From: Actinomycetes bacterium
Lineage (GTDB): Bacteria > Actinomycetota > Acidimicrobiia > Acidimicrobiales > Microtrichaceae
Direction of reading: 5' to 3'
NCBI GenBank assembly: GCA_023427825.1
Contig: JAEZAI010000107.1
Location: forward strand, 1-15,049
Length of the DNA: 15,049 nt
Both the position numbers and the translations under genes were made by a program. Position 1 is the first letter of the stretch, and each line of letters begins with the position of its first letter. Below are positions 9,022 to 15,049 of this stretch, piece by piece. The notes under the pieces were generated by a model. The model saw nothing but the letters and a program-made list of their open reading frames with translations, did not search any database and was not told the origin of the DNA.

Positions 9022-10471
9022 GGGACGGATCGATCGCACCCTCGGCCGGGAGCTTCTCGGTCACGGTCGCGATGCTGTCCTTCGGGCAGTGGAAGCCGTC
9101 CTGGTCGTCGCCCTTGCCGCCGATCTCCGGGTACAGGCGCTCGAACTCGCCGTCCTTGACGACCATGAGCATCCCGCACTCGGGCGGATCGCCGCCCGGG
9201 TCGGTCGGGGCGTGGGTGCCGCCGGCGGTCCAATCCTTCTGGGCCGCGGCCTCCTGCAGCACGCAGGTGCGATCGACGATGCCGTCGTTCTTCTCACCGC
9301 ACGCCTTGACCGAGCTCGCGAACAGCAGCCAGGCCGAGGTGCTCTGCAGACCGAGCGCCGCCTTCTTGCCGTCGGGGACGTTCTTCTCGAGGTTGTCCTC
9401 GTACTGCTTGATCGCCGGCCACTTGTCCGACTCCTCGAAGGGGTGGAAGGCGACGCGGATGACGGAGCCCTCGACCGCCTGCGGACCGGCGGAGAAGAAG
9501 TTCTCGTCGTAGACGTTCGTCTCGTTGAGCGCGACGCCCTCCCAGCCCTGCTCCTTCAGCTTGGAGAGGAGGTTGGCGGCGTTCGACGGCTCACCGATCC
9601 AGTAGAGCGAGCCGGCGCCGCTGTCGATCACCTTCTGCGCGAGCGGCGTCCAGTCCGCCATGCCGGCCACCGGGTAGCTCAGCGGATCGAGCTGCTCGAT
9701 GCCGCCGACCGACTGGACCGCGGCGTTGTACTGCAGGTGGACCGACTTGAGCGACGGGAGCTCGCCGTAGACGACGATGTTCTTCTTGGACTCGTCGGGA
9801 TAGAGCTCCTTGAAGTCCATGATCCACTGCTCGGACTTCTTGTTCGGCGGGTTCGGCAGCGGCTGGACCTGTCCGTTCGACAGGCTCTTCTCCACCGACA
9901 CGGCGAAGGCCGGGATGTCGATCAGCTTGCACTTGTGGAAGTCCGAGCCGTCCTTGCCGGTGAACTCCATGTTGTCCTGCGTGAAGGCGCCGCCCACGAA
10001 CGCGAACACGGAGTTGCAGGCCTTGGCCATGGCGGCCTCGACCTGGAACAGCTTGGCGTCCAGGTCGACCAGCTCGATCTGCAGGCCACCGATGCCGCCC
10101 TGCTCGTTGCACCAGGCGGCGAAGGCCTGGGACGCGTCCCAGAGCTCCTTGTTCAGGCCCGGCCGGATCTCGGCGCCGCGATCGTTGGGGACGCCGACGT
10201 AGAGCTTGTCGGTGCCGGTGCCGCCCTCACCGTCCTTGACCTTGAGGTCGCCCTCGCCGCACGGCGAGTCCATGTCGCCCCACTTGGCGCTCGTCGAATC
10301 GGCGCCGGCCGCCGTGGTCGTCGTCGAGCCGTCGCCGTCGCCCTCCTCGTCGCCCCCACCGGACGCGCCGCAGGCAGCTGCGACCATCGCGAGCGCGGCG
10401 ACGAGCACCACGATCCCCCAGAGCGGGCCGCGTCCCCTCCGATGGCGTCCGCCGTCGAACTGACCGTCCAT
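9011..10471 (-). CDS. substrate-binding lipoprotein of the HAAT/Liv ABC transporter
   Basis: The 486-residue secreted lipoprotein starts with a basic region (RHRRGRG) and a hydrophobic helix (about 17-33). The lipobox VAAAC follows, with the lipidated cysteine at C34. An acidic Gly/Asp/Thr linker (35-62) spaces the binding domain from the membrane. The rest is a two-lobe type-1 periplasmic binding fold: YVGVPNDRGAEI (91-102) opens lobe 1, and GSLYWIGEPSNAANLLSKL (287-305) belongs to the lobe crossings. Eight cysteines besides C34 (71, 121, 152, 181, 391, 403, 432, 462) suggest up to four disulfides. The true substrate is unknown; this family binds amino acids, amides, urea and aromatic compounds. 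The ATG at 10469-10471 follows AGGGGG. It is first in the operon and divergent from the hydrolase. Confidence 0.93.
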   Translation of the reverse strand: MDGQFDGGRHRRGRGPLWGIVVLVAALAMVAAACGASGGGDEEGDGDGSTTTTAAGADSTSAKWGDMDSPCGEGDLKVKDGEGGTGTDKLYVGVPNDRGAEIRPGLNKELWDASQAFAAWCNEQGGIGGLQIELVDLDAKLFQVEAAMAKACNSVFAFVGGAFTQDNMEFTGKDGSDFHKCKLIDIPAFAVSVEKSLSNGQVQPLPNPPNKKSEQWIMDFKELYPDESKKNIVVYGELPSLKSVHLQYNAAVQSVGGIEQLDPLSYPVAGMADWTPLAQKVIDSGAGSLYWIGEPSNAANLLSKLKEQGWEGVALNETNVYDENFFSAGPQAVEGSVIRVAFHPFEESDKWPAIKQYEDNLEKNVPDGKKAALGLQSTSAWLLFASSVKACGEKNDGIVDRTCVLQEAAAQKDWTAGGTHAPTDPGGDPPECGMLMVVKDGEFERLYPEIGGKGDDQDGFHCPKDSIATVTEKLPAEGAIDPSRPI

Positions 10472-10474
10472 TGT

Positions 10475-10508
10475 GTGAACCCCCTGTGTGACCTTCGGTC
10501 ACGTGAAC
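10475..10508. promoter_or_regulatory. cluster of four GTGAMC half-sites at the binding-protein start
   Basis: Half-sites lie at 10475-10480 (GTGAAC), 10488-10493 (GTGACC), 10497-10502 (GGTCAC, inverted) and 10503-10508 (GTGAAC). The middle two form a 6-base inverted repeat around TTC and would make a GAA-loop hairpin in the mRNA right before the ribosome site. This could be a repressor operator or an RNA element that controls translation. Confidence 0.4.
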
Positions 10509-10559
10509 GAGCTGCCCCCGTCCGAACGGTTCCCCGCCTCGGACCCGGCCGATTGCGTG

Positions 10560-10574
10560 TCTGGTTCTACCAGA
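10560..10574 (-). promoter_or_regulatory. possible extended -10 and operator for the liv operon
   Basis: On the minus strand TGG-TAGAAC (the TAGAAC is 10564-10569) resembles an extended -10. It sits at the centre of a perfect 6-base inverted repeat, TCTGGT-TCT-ACCAGA. No good -35 is seen 16-18 bases upstream. The predicted leader is about 85 bases. A repressor bound at the repeat would block the -10. Confidence 0.3.
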
Positions 10575-10658
10575 TGACCTCCGTCACCTGTGCCCGACGG
10601 GCTCCGGTCCCCCGGCCCGATCCGACGTGGACCCGACCCCGGTGACCGTCCGGTCGCG

Positions 10659-10688
10659 TTGCCGTCCGCAGTGCGGCTCTGCAACGAT
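10659..10688 (+). promoter_or_regulatory. weak promoter candidate for the hydrolase gene
   Basis: TTGCCG (10659-10664) is followed after 18 bases by AACGAT (10683-10688), which keeps the key A and T of the -10. Transcription would begin near 10695, at the left edge of the 9+9 inverted repeat. Support is thin and rests partly on that fit. Confidence 0.22.
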
Positions 10689-10695
10689 GGACGAA

Positions 10696-10718
10696 GAATC
10701 TGACAGACCGTCAGATTC
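10696..10718. promoter_or_regulatory. perfect 9+9 inverted repeat, likely repressor operator
   Basis: GAATCTGAC (10696-10704) and GTCAGATTC (10710-10718) are exact inverse copies around the 5-base centre AGACC. Size, symmetry and the CTGAC/GTCAG core are typical of an operator for a dimeric regulator, for example of the TetR family. It lies 102 bases before the hydrolase start and 225 before the binding-protein start. No regulator gene is in the window. As an RNA it could also fold into a hairpin, but its position favours a protein site. Confidence 0.65.
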
Positions 10719-10820
10719 CCGTCAATCACCCTTGCGACATCTCCCGCCGGAGGGGGCGTCCCGGGGTGCGACGTCCGGACGACCAGACCCGACAGGGCCA
10801 GACGCAACCAGGGAGCACGC

Positions 10821-12551
10821 GTGGACCTCGCGATCCGCAACGTCACCATCGTCGACGGCACCGGGGCGCCCGCCCGCCTCGGCGACGTGGGGGTCGCCGA
10901 CGGACGGATCGCCGTCGTCGCCGAGCCGGGGGCGGCCGGGCTCGACGGCGCCACCACCGAGGTCGCCGCCACCGGCCTGGTGCTCTGCCCGGGCTTCGTG
11001 GACCCGCACACCCACTACGACGCGCAGCTGCTGTGGGACCCGACCGCGTCGCCGTCGAGCGTCCACGGCGTCACCACCGTGATCGGCGGCAACTGCGGGT
11101 TCACGCTCGCCCCGCTCGCTCCCGGCGACGGCGACTACACCCGCCGGATGATGGCCAAGGTCGAGGGCATGCCGCTCGCCGCGCTCGAGCAGGGCATCGA
11201 CTGGAACTGGGAGACCTTCGGCGAGTACCTCGCCCGCTTCGACGGCAACCTGGCCGTCAACGCCGGGTTCCTCGTGGGCCACTGCGCGCTGCGGCGCAGG
11301 GTCATGGGGACCGATGCCGTCGGCTCCCAGCCCACCGAGGAGCAGCTGCAGGCCATGAGGGAGCTGCTCGCCGAGTCGATCCGGGCCGGCGGCCTGGGCT
11401 TCTCCACCACGCGGGCCCGCACCCACTCCGACGGCGACGGCCAGCCGGTCGCGTCGCGCTGGGCCGAGGAGCCCGAGCTCTTGGCGCTGGCCGAGGTGGT
11501 GTCCGAGCACGAGGGCACCACGCTCGAGTTCGCGTCCGACGGCTGCCTCGACGGCTTCGACGACGAAGAGGTCGAGTTCATGATCCGGTTCTCCAAGGCC
11601 GGCAACCGGCCCCTGAACTGGAACGTGCTGACCGTCGACTCCCACGCTCCCGAGCGCTACCGCAACCAGCTCGACGCCATGGACCGCGCCGCCGCGGCGG
11701 GCGCCCGGGTCGTGGCGCTGACCATGCCGGTGATCGTCGGCATGAACATGAGCTTCCTCAACTACTGCGCGCTGAACATGATGCCGGACTGGGGCGACAT
11801 CCTCGGCCTGCCGGTCCCGGAGCGCATCGAGAAGCTGAAGGACCCCGAGACCCGCCGGTTCATGGAGGACCGCGCCGCGTCGCCCGACGCCGGCGTGTTC
11901 GCCCGCCTCACCGGCTGGGACACCTACGTCATCGGCGACACGTTCTCGGCCGAGAACGACGGCCTGACCGGGCGCCGGGTCGGCGACATCGCCGCCGAGC
12001 GCGGCACCACCCCGTTCGACACCCTGCTGGACATCGTCATCGCGGACGACCTGCGGACCGTGCTCTGGCCCGGCGCCACCGACGCGGACCCCGAGTCGTG
12101 GGAGCTGCGCCGCCAGGCGTGGCAGCACCCGGCGGTCATGCTCGGCGGCTCCGACGCCGGGGCGCACCTGGACCGCATGCAGGGCGCCAACTACCCGACC
12201 CGGTTCCTCGCCGACAGCCTCCGCGGACGGAAGCTCACGACCCTCGAGGACGCGGTGCGGATGATGACGTCCGTGCCGTCCGCGCTGTTCGGCCTGCGCG
12301 ACCGCGGCGTCATCGCCGAGGGCGCGCACGCCGACCTGGTGCTGTTCGATCCCGAGACCATCGACTCCGAGCTGCTCTCGATGGTCGAGGACCTGCCCGG
12401 CGGCACCGGCCGCCTGTACGCCGGCTCGGTCGGCGTCCGCTCGGTCTACGTCGGGGGCGTCGAGGTGGTCCGCGACTCGCAGCCGACCGACGCCCGGCCG
12501 GGTTCGATCCTCCGCTCCGGCGTCGACACCGACACCGTCCCCGCCGCCTGA
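10821..12551 (+). CDS. amidohydrolase of the N-acyl-D-amino-acid deacylase type
   Basis: The 576-residue enzyme belongs to the metal-dependent amidohydrolase superfamily, probably the D-aminoacylase-like branch that cleaves N-acyl or related amides. Residues 1-55 form the N-terminal beta domain, ending in PGFVDPHTHYD with the metal ligands H63 and H65. GGNCGF holds C92, the bridging-ligand position of D-aminoacylases. GGSDAGAHLD supplies the catalytic D445. The C-terminal beta domain ends with ADLVLFDPETI. The YATH and SHhK histidine motifs of classic D-aminoacylases are not seen; their regions read TTLEFASDG and PLNWNVLTVDS. There is no signal peptide, so it is cytoplasmic. The GTG at 10821 has AGGGAG upstream. 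It is divergent from the Liv operon, which may import its substrate. Substrate unknown. Confidence 0.85.
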   Translation: MDLAIRNVTIVDGTGAPARLGDVGVADGRIAVVAEPGAAGLDGATTEVAATGLVLCPGFVDPHTHYDAQLLWDPTASPSSVHGVTTVIGGNCGFTLAPLAPGDGDYTRRMMAKVEGMPLAALEQGIDWNWETFGEYLARFDGNLAVNAGFLVGHCALRRRVMGTDAVGSQPTEEQLQAMRELLAESIRAGGLGFSTTRARTHSDGDGQPVASRWAEEPELLALAEVVSEHEGTTLEFASDGCLDGFDDEEVEFMIRFSKAGNRPLNWNVLTVDSHAPERYRNQLDAMDRAAAAGARVVALTMPVIVGMNMSFLNYCALNMMPDWGDILGLPVPERIEKLKDPETRRFMEDRAASPDAGVFARLTGWDTYVIGDTFSAENDGLTGRRVGDIAAERGTTPFDTLLDIVIADDLRTVLWPGATDADPESWELRRQAWQHPAVMLGGSDAGAHLDRMQGANYPTRFLADSLRGRKLTTLEDAVRMMTSVPSALFGLRDRGVIAEGAHADLVLFDPETIDSELLSMVEDLPGGTGRLYAGSVGVRSVYVGGVEVVRDSQPTDARPGSILRSGVDTDTVPAA

Positions 12552-12554
12552 CCC

Positions 12555-12607
12555 GTCCGGGATATGGGGGTCGCGCCCGGACAAGGATTGTCCGCTGAGA
12601 CCCTCAG
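12555..12607. terminator. hairpins between two convergent genes
   Basis: The 73-base gap between the hydrolase and the wecA-like gene holds GTCCGGG (12555-12561) with CCCGGAC (12576-12582). It also holds GGACAA-GGA-TTGTCC (12579-12593), which competes with the first, and CTGAG-ACC-CTCAG (12595-12607). Their position fits a two-way transcription end. None has a clear U-run. Confidence 0.45.
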
Positions 12608-12624
12608 ATCCGGACGTGGGCGGT

Positions 12625-13725
12625 TCACGAGCGCGCCCGGAGCTCGCCGAACCGCGGCGCCAGCACCGTGAACAGCGCGAGCCCCAGGGCGAGCAGACCC
12701 AGCGGCACGATGCCGTTGCCGCGGTTGGTGAACACCGGGATCAGCACGAACGCGCTGAGCAGGGCCGTCCACGCCCACAGGATCGCGACGGTCCGCCGGT
12801 GGCCGTGGCCCAGGTCCATCAGCCGGTGGTGCAGGTGGGCCTTGTCGGCGGTGGCCACGCCCGAGCGCCGCGTGGCCCGCCGGACGATCGCGAACGCCGT
12901 GTCGAGCAGCGGCACGCCCAGGATGAACAGCGGGATCACGAGCGGGGCGAAGAAGAACCACGACTGGCCCGAGAACGGGTCGTCGGACTGGCCGCCGACC
13001 GCGATCGTCGACGACGCGAGCAGCAGTCCCAGGAGCAGCGCGCCGCTGTCGCCCATGAAGATGCTCGCCGGGTTGATGTTGAACGGCAGGAAGCCGATGC
13101 AGGCGCCTGCGGTCACGATCGCGATCAGCGGACCCACGTTCGACGGGTCCAGCACGCCGACGTCGAGCAGGCGCCACCCGTAGAGGAAGAACGCCAGCGA
13201 CGCGATCGACACGATGCCGGCGGCCAGCCCGTCCAGGCCGTCGATCAGGTTGACCGCGTTGGCCATGACCACGACCCACAGCACCGACACGAGCGCCGAG
13301 AGGTCGGGCGGCAGGACCGTGAAGCCCAGGAACGGCACGCGGAAGTAGATGACGGTGAGGCCCACGAGCGTCAGCACCGACCCCGAGAGCACCATGCCGG
13401 CGAGCTTGGCGGGCGGCGACACGTCGCGGATGTCGTCGACCAGGCCGGTCACGAACATCACCGCGGCGGCCACGAGCACGCCGATCACGTTCGAGGGCGT
13501 CTGGAACACGGGGTCGAGGTCGGGCAGCAGCGCCGCAACGCCCACACCGGCGAGCAGGCCGATGAACAGCGCGGCACCGCCGAGCACCGGCGTGGCGGTC
13601 GCGTGGACGCTCCGGTCCGAGGGGTGGGCCATGGCGCCGACGCGGCGCGACAGGGAGCGGAGCCAGGGGACCGACACGGCCGTGGCGGCGATCGAGACCG
13701 CCATCACGATCAGGTAGTCGCGCAC
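12625..13725 (-). CDS. wecA: polyprenyl-phosphate sugar-1-phosphate transferase (WecA/MraY family)
   Basis: The 366-residue membrane enzyme has about ten to eleven helices. It moves a sugar-1-phosphate, in WecA GlcNAc-1-phosphate from UDP-GlcNAc, onto the decaprenyl or undecaprenyl phosphate carrier and so starts cell-envelope glycan synthesis. Family motifs in order are HPSDRSVHATATPVLGG (34-50), LVDDIRD (95-101, the acidic pair D97/D98), NAVNLIDGLDGLAAG (156-170), FMGDSGALLLG (223-233) and HLHHRL (297-302). HLHHRL is the WecA-type basic loop that separates it from MraY. I start at the GTG at 13723-13725, since VRDYLIV matches the usual MREYLLV opening. No ribosome site is visible, and a -10-like TAGTGT ends seven bases before it. 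ATG at 13702-13704 is the alternative. The exact sugar is not certain. Confidence 0.92.
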   Translation of the reverse strand: MRDYLIVMAVSIAATAVSVPWLRSLSRRVGAMAHPSDRSVHATATPVLGGAALFIGLLAGVGVAALLPDLDPVFQTPSNVIGVLVAAAVMFVTGLVDDIRDVSPPAKLAGMVLSGSVLTLVGLTVIYFRVPFLGFTVLPPDLSALVSVLWVVVMANAVNLIDGLDGLAAGIVSIASLAFFLYGWRLLDVGVLDPSNVGPLIAIVTAGACIGFLPFNINPASIFMGDSGALLLGLLLASSTIAVGGQSDDPFSGQSWFFFAPLVIPLFILGVPLLDTAFAIVRRATRRSGVATADKAHLHHRLMDLGHGHRRTVAILWAWTALLSAFVLIPVFTNRGNGIVPLGLLALGLALFTVLAPRFGELRARS

Positions 13726-13732
13726 CGGGCCG

Positions 13733-13738
13733 ACACTA
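13733..13738 (-). promoter_or_regulatory. -10 element for a leaderless wecA transcript
   Basis: TAGTGT on the minus strand ends seven bases before the GTG start, placing the transcription start on the start codon itself. The start lacks a Shine-Dalgarno match, as leaderless actinobacterial genes do. No good -35 is seen. The element sits in the 8-base palindrome CACTAGTG (13734-13741). Confidence 0.35.
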
Positions 13739-13771
13739 GTGGGGCGCGGTGTGACCCTTGTTCCAGCGGGC

Positions 13772-13787
13772 GGCGACCCTGGTCGCC
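13772..13787. promoter_or_regulatory. inverted repeat in the divergent wecA / sugar-transferase spacer
   Basis: GGCGACC-CT-GGTCGCC is a perfect 7-base inverted repeat. It lies in the 192-base spacer between two divergent surface-glycan genes, about 34 bases upstream of the wecA -10 candidate. It may be a shared operator. The rest of the spacer shows only a poor plus-strand -10-like TACAAA at 13804-13809. Confidence 0.3.
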
Positions 13788-13917
13788 CGTCCGATGGATG
13801 TGGTACAAACGCCCGGTGAACGACGGGTGACGCTGGGGCAGCTGGGAAGGGAATCGTGACCGGAGAGGGAAGGCCGGTCACCCAGGTGCAGCGACGTCCC
13901 GGTGGCAGGAGGGACTG

Positions 13918-15049
13918 ATGCAGCCGGAGTGGGGCCAGGCCTCGCGAGTGCAGGACGGGCCACGGCCGTTGTCTTCGCCCGCGGATGGCCAGCTCGCCCG
14001 CAACAGCATGACCATGGAGCCCGCCGCGGCGGAGCTCCCGGTCACCGACATCTCCTCCACCCGGGAGCGTGGCCGTCCGCGGCACCTGCGTCGGGTCCCG
14101 TTCTCGTTGCAGCTCAAGGTCGCGCTCATCGGCGCGGACCTGGTCGCCACGATCTGCGGACTGGCGATCGCCACCGGTGTGACCGCATGGCTGGGTTGGA
14201 CCGACCCCGACGCGGAGCGGTTGCTGCCGACCGCGCTCGCGTCGCTGCCCATCTGGCCGGTGCTCTACGCGCACCAGGGCCTGTACCAGGCCCGGCGGAT
14301 CAGCCGGCGGCTCGAGGAGACGCGCCGCATCATCAACTCGGTGCTCGCCGGCATCCTCGTGCTCGCCGGCATCTCCGTCCTCCTGCAGGAGGAGCTCTCG
14401 CGCGGCTGGCTGGTGACGGTGGCCGTGTGCGTCAGCGGCACGCTCGTGCTCGAGCGCGAGCTCGCCCGCCGCGTGATCAACGAGTTCCGGGCCCGTGGCG
14501 TCATGACCCGTCGCGTCGTGATCGTGGGCCGCAACGAGGAGGCCACGGAGGTCGCCTCGGCCCTCGGCGAGCACCGCGAGCTCGGCTACCAGGTCGTGGG
14601 CTTCGTGGCCGACGTCCCGATCGGGCCGGTGATCGACCTGCGCGCCGGTCAGGACCTGGGCCCGTACCTCGGCCGCACCACCGAGGTCCTGGACCTGGTG
14701 CGCGCCACCAAGGCCACCGGCGTCATCGTCGCCACCACGGGGATCGACCAGGAGTCGGCCAACCGCCTCATCCGGGACCTCACCCGCGAGGGGCTCTACG
14801 TCGAGCTCACCTCCGCCATGCGCGACATCTCCTCCAGCCGCATCTCGGTCCGACCGCTCGGTCGCTACCCGGTCATGTGCGTCGAGCCGGTGGCCCAGTT
14901 CAGCTGGCGCCGGATCGCCAAGCGCGGCTTCGACCTGGTGGCGGCATCGGTGGGGCTCGTGCTGGTCAGCCCGATCCTGGTCGTGTCCGCCGTCGCCATC
15001 CGGGTCACGTCCGGCAAGGGCGTGCTGTTCCGCCAGCAGCGCGTCGGCA
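13918..15049 (+). CDS. polyprenyl glycosylphosphotransferase, WbaP/CpsE type (cut by window edge)
   Basis: The first 377 residues are present and the gene runs off the right edge. This family transfers a hexose-1-phosphate onto a polyprenyl phosphate carrier to begin exopolysaccharide or capsule synthesis. A hydrophilic N-terminus (1-60) precedes about four membrane helices (66-90, 103-118, 141-157, 163-178). A Rossmann-like domain (198-310) opens with VVIVGRNEEATEVASAL. The bacterial sugar transferase domain starts at about 331 with KRGFDLVAASVGLVLVSP and the re-entrant helix. The catalytic Asp-Glu pair lies beyond the window. The ATG at 13918-13920 has a full AGGAGG five bases upstream, the best ribosome site in the window. 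ATGs at codons 31 and 33 are less likely. It is divergent from wecA. Confidence 0.93.
   Translation, partial: MQPEWGQASRVQDGPRPLSSPADGQLARNSMTMEPAAAELPVTDISSTRERGRPRHLRRVPFSLQLKVALIGADLVATICGLAIATGVTAWLGWTDPDAERLLPTALASLPIWPVLYAHQGLYQARRISRRLEETRRIINSVLAGILVLAGISVLLQEELSRGWLVTVAVCVSGTLVLERELARRVINEFRARGVMTRRVVIVGRNEEATEVASALGEHRELGYQVVGFVADVPIGPVIDLRAGQDLGPYLGRTTEVLDLVRATKATGVIVATTGIDQESANRLIRDLTREGLYVELTSAMRDISSSRISVRPLGRYPVMCVEPVAQFSWRRIAKRGFDLVAASVGLVLVSPILVVSAVAIRVTSGKGVLFRQQRVG

Larger units (their letters stand above)
10472..10820. promoter_or_regulatory. divergent control region between binding-protein and hydrolase genes
   Basis: This 349-base stretch has no convincing gene. It holds, from left to right, a cluster of GTGAMC half-sites (10475-10508), a 15-base inverted repeat on a possible minus-strand -10 (10560-10574) and a weak plus-strand promoter candidate (10659-10688). 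Next come a perfect 9+9 inverted repeat (10696-10718) and a 10-base palindrome CGTCCGGACG (10772-10781). The short open frames that cross it read as high-GC noise. Confidence 0.7.

Noticed and set aside
10502..11011. Minus-strand frame across the control region and hydrolase start
   Set aside because: It overlaps the strongly supported hydrolase start. It is Ser/Pro/Arg/Gly-rich without a domain and has no ribosome site.
10722..12584. 620-codon minus-strand open frame opposite the hydrolase
   Set aside because: It is the shadow of a conserved amidohydrolase. The sequence is Gly/Asp/His/Val-rich with no domain.
13726..13917. Search for a small gene or tRNA in the wecA / sugar-transferase spacer
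   Set aside because: There is no cloverleaf, and the open frames are short shadows with no supporting ribosome site except that of the sugar transferase.

Overview
This is a GC-rich bacterial window with short spacers, frequent GTG or TTG starts, 4-base start/stop overlaps, and an unfused F-type ATP synthase operon next to an actinobacterial-style liv transporter. It looks like a high-GC actinobacterium. A deep lineage such as Acidimicrobiia is my inference, not something the sequence proves.

Region 1 (1-4400, minus strand) is the head of an F1Fo ATP synthase operon. In transcription order it runs atpZ-like, atpI-like, atpB (a), atpE (c), a first b-type gene (b'), a second b-type gene (b), atpH (delta), then the first 124 codons of atpA (alpha), which leaves the window at base 1. 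A TTGCGG-N17-TAGATT promoter lies just upstream. b' and b are separate genes and delta is not fused to b. This differs from the b-delta fusion of mycobacteria and matches the cyanobacterial gene order.

Region 2 (4427-10471, minus strand) is a high-affinity branched-chain amino acid-type (HAAT/Liv) ABC importer. It comprises a substrate-binding lipoprotein, a LivH-LivM permease fused into one 790-residue chain with an extra C-terminal membrane section, LivG and LivF. A small two-helix membrane protein of unknown function follows. Hairpins follow the binding protein, LivF and the small gene.

Region 3 (10472-12551) is a 349-base divergent control region with several inverted repeats, including a perfect 9+9 palindrome. 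It is followed on the plus strand by an amidohydrolase of the N-acyl-D-amino-acid deacylase type. Transporter and hydrolase may form one uptake-and-hydrolysis unit, but the substrate cannot be read from sequence.

Region 4 (12555-15049) holds a WecA-type polyprenyl-phosphate sugar-phosphate transferase (minus strand), which may be leaderless. Divergent from it is the start of a polyprenyl sugar phosphotransferase of the WbaP/CpsE type (plus strand), cut by the window end. Both kinds of enzyme start cell-surface glycan synthesis on a lipid carrier.

I see no RNA gene, CRISPR array, insertion sequence or phage gene. Most of the content is conventional. The points most worth following are the divergent control region, the hydrolase with altered metal-ligand motifs, the extended LivHM fusion, the tandem repeat ahead of atpE, and the position of the transporter block between wecA and atp genes.
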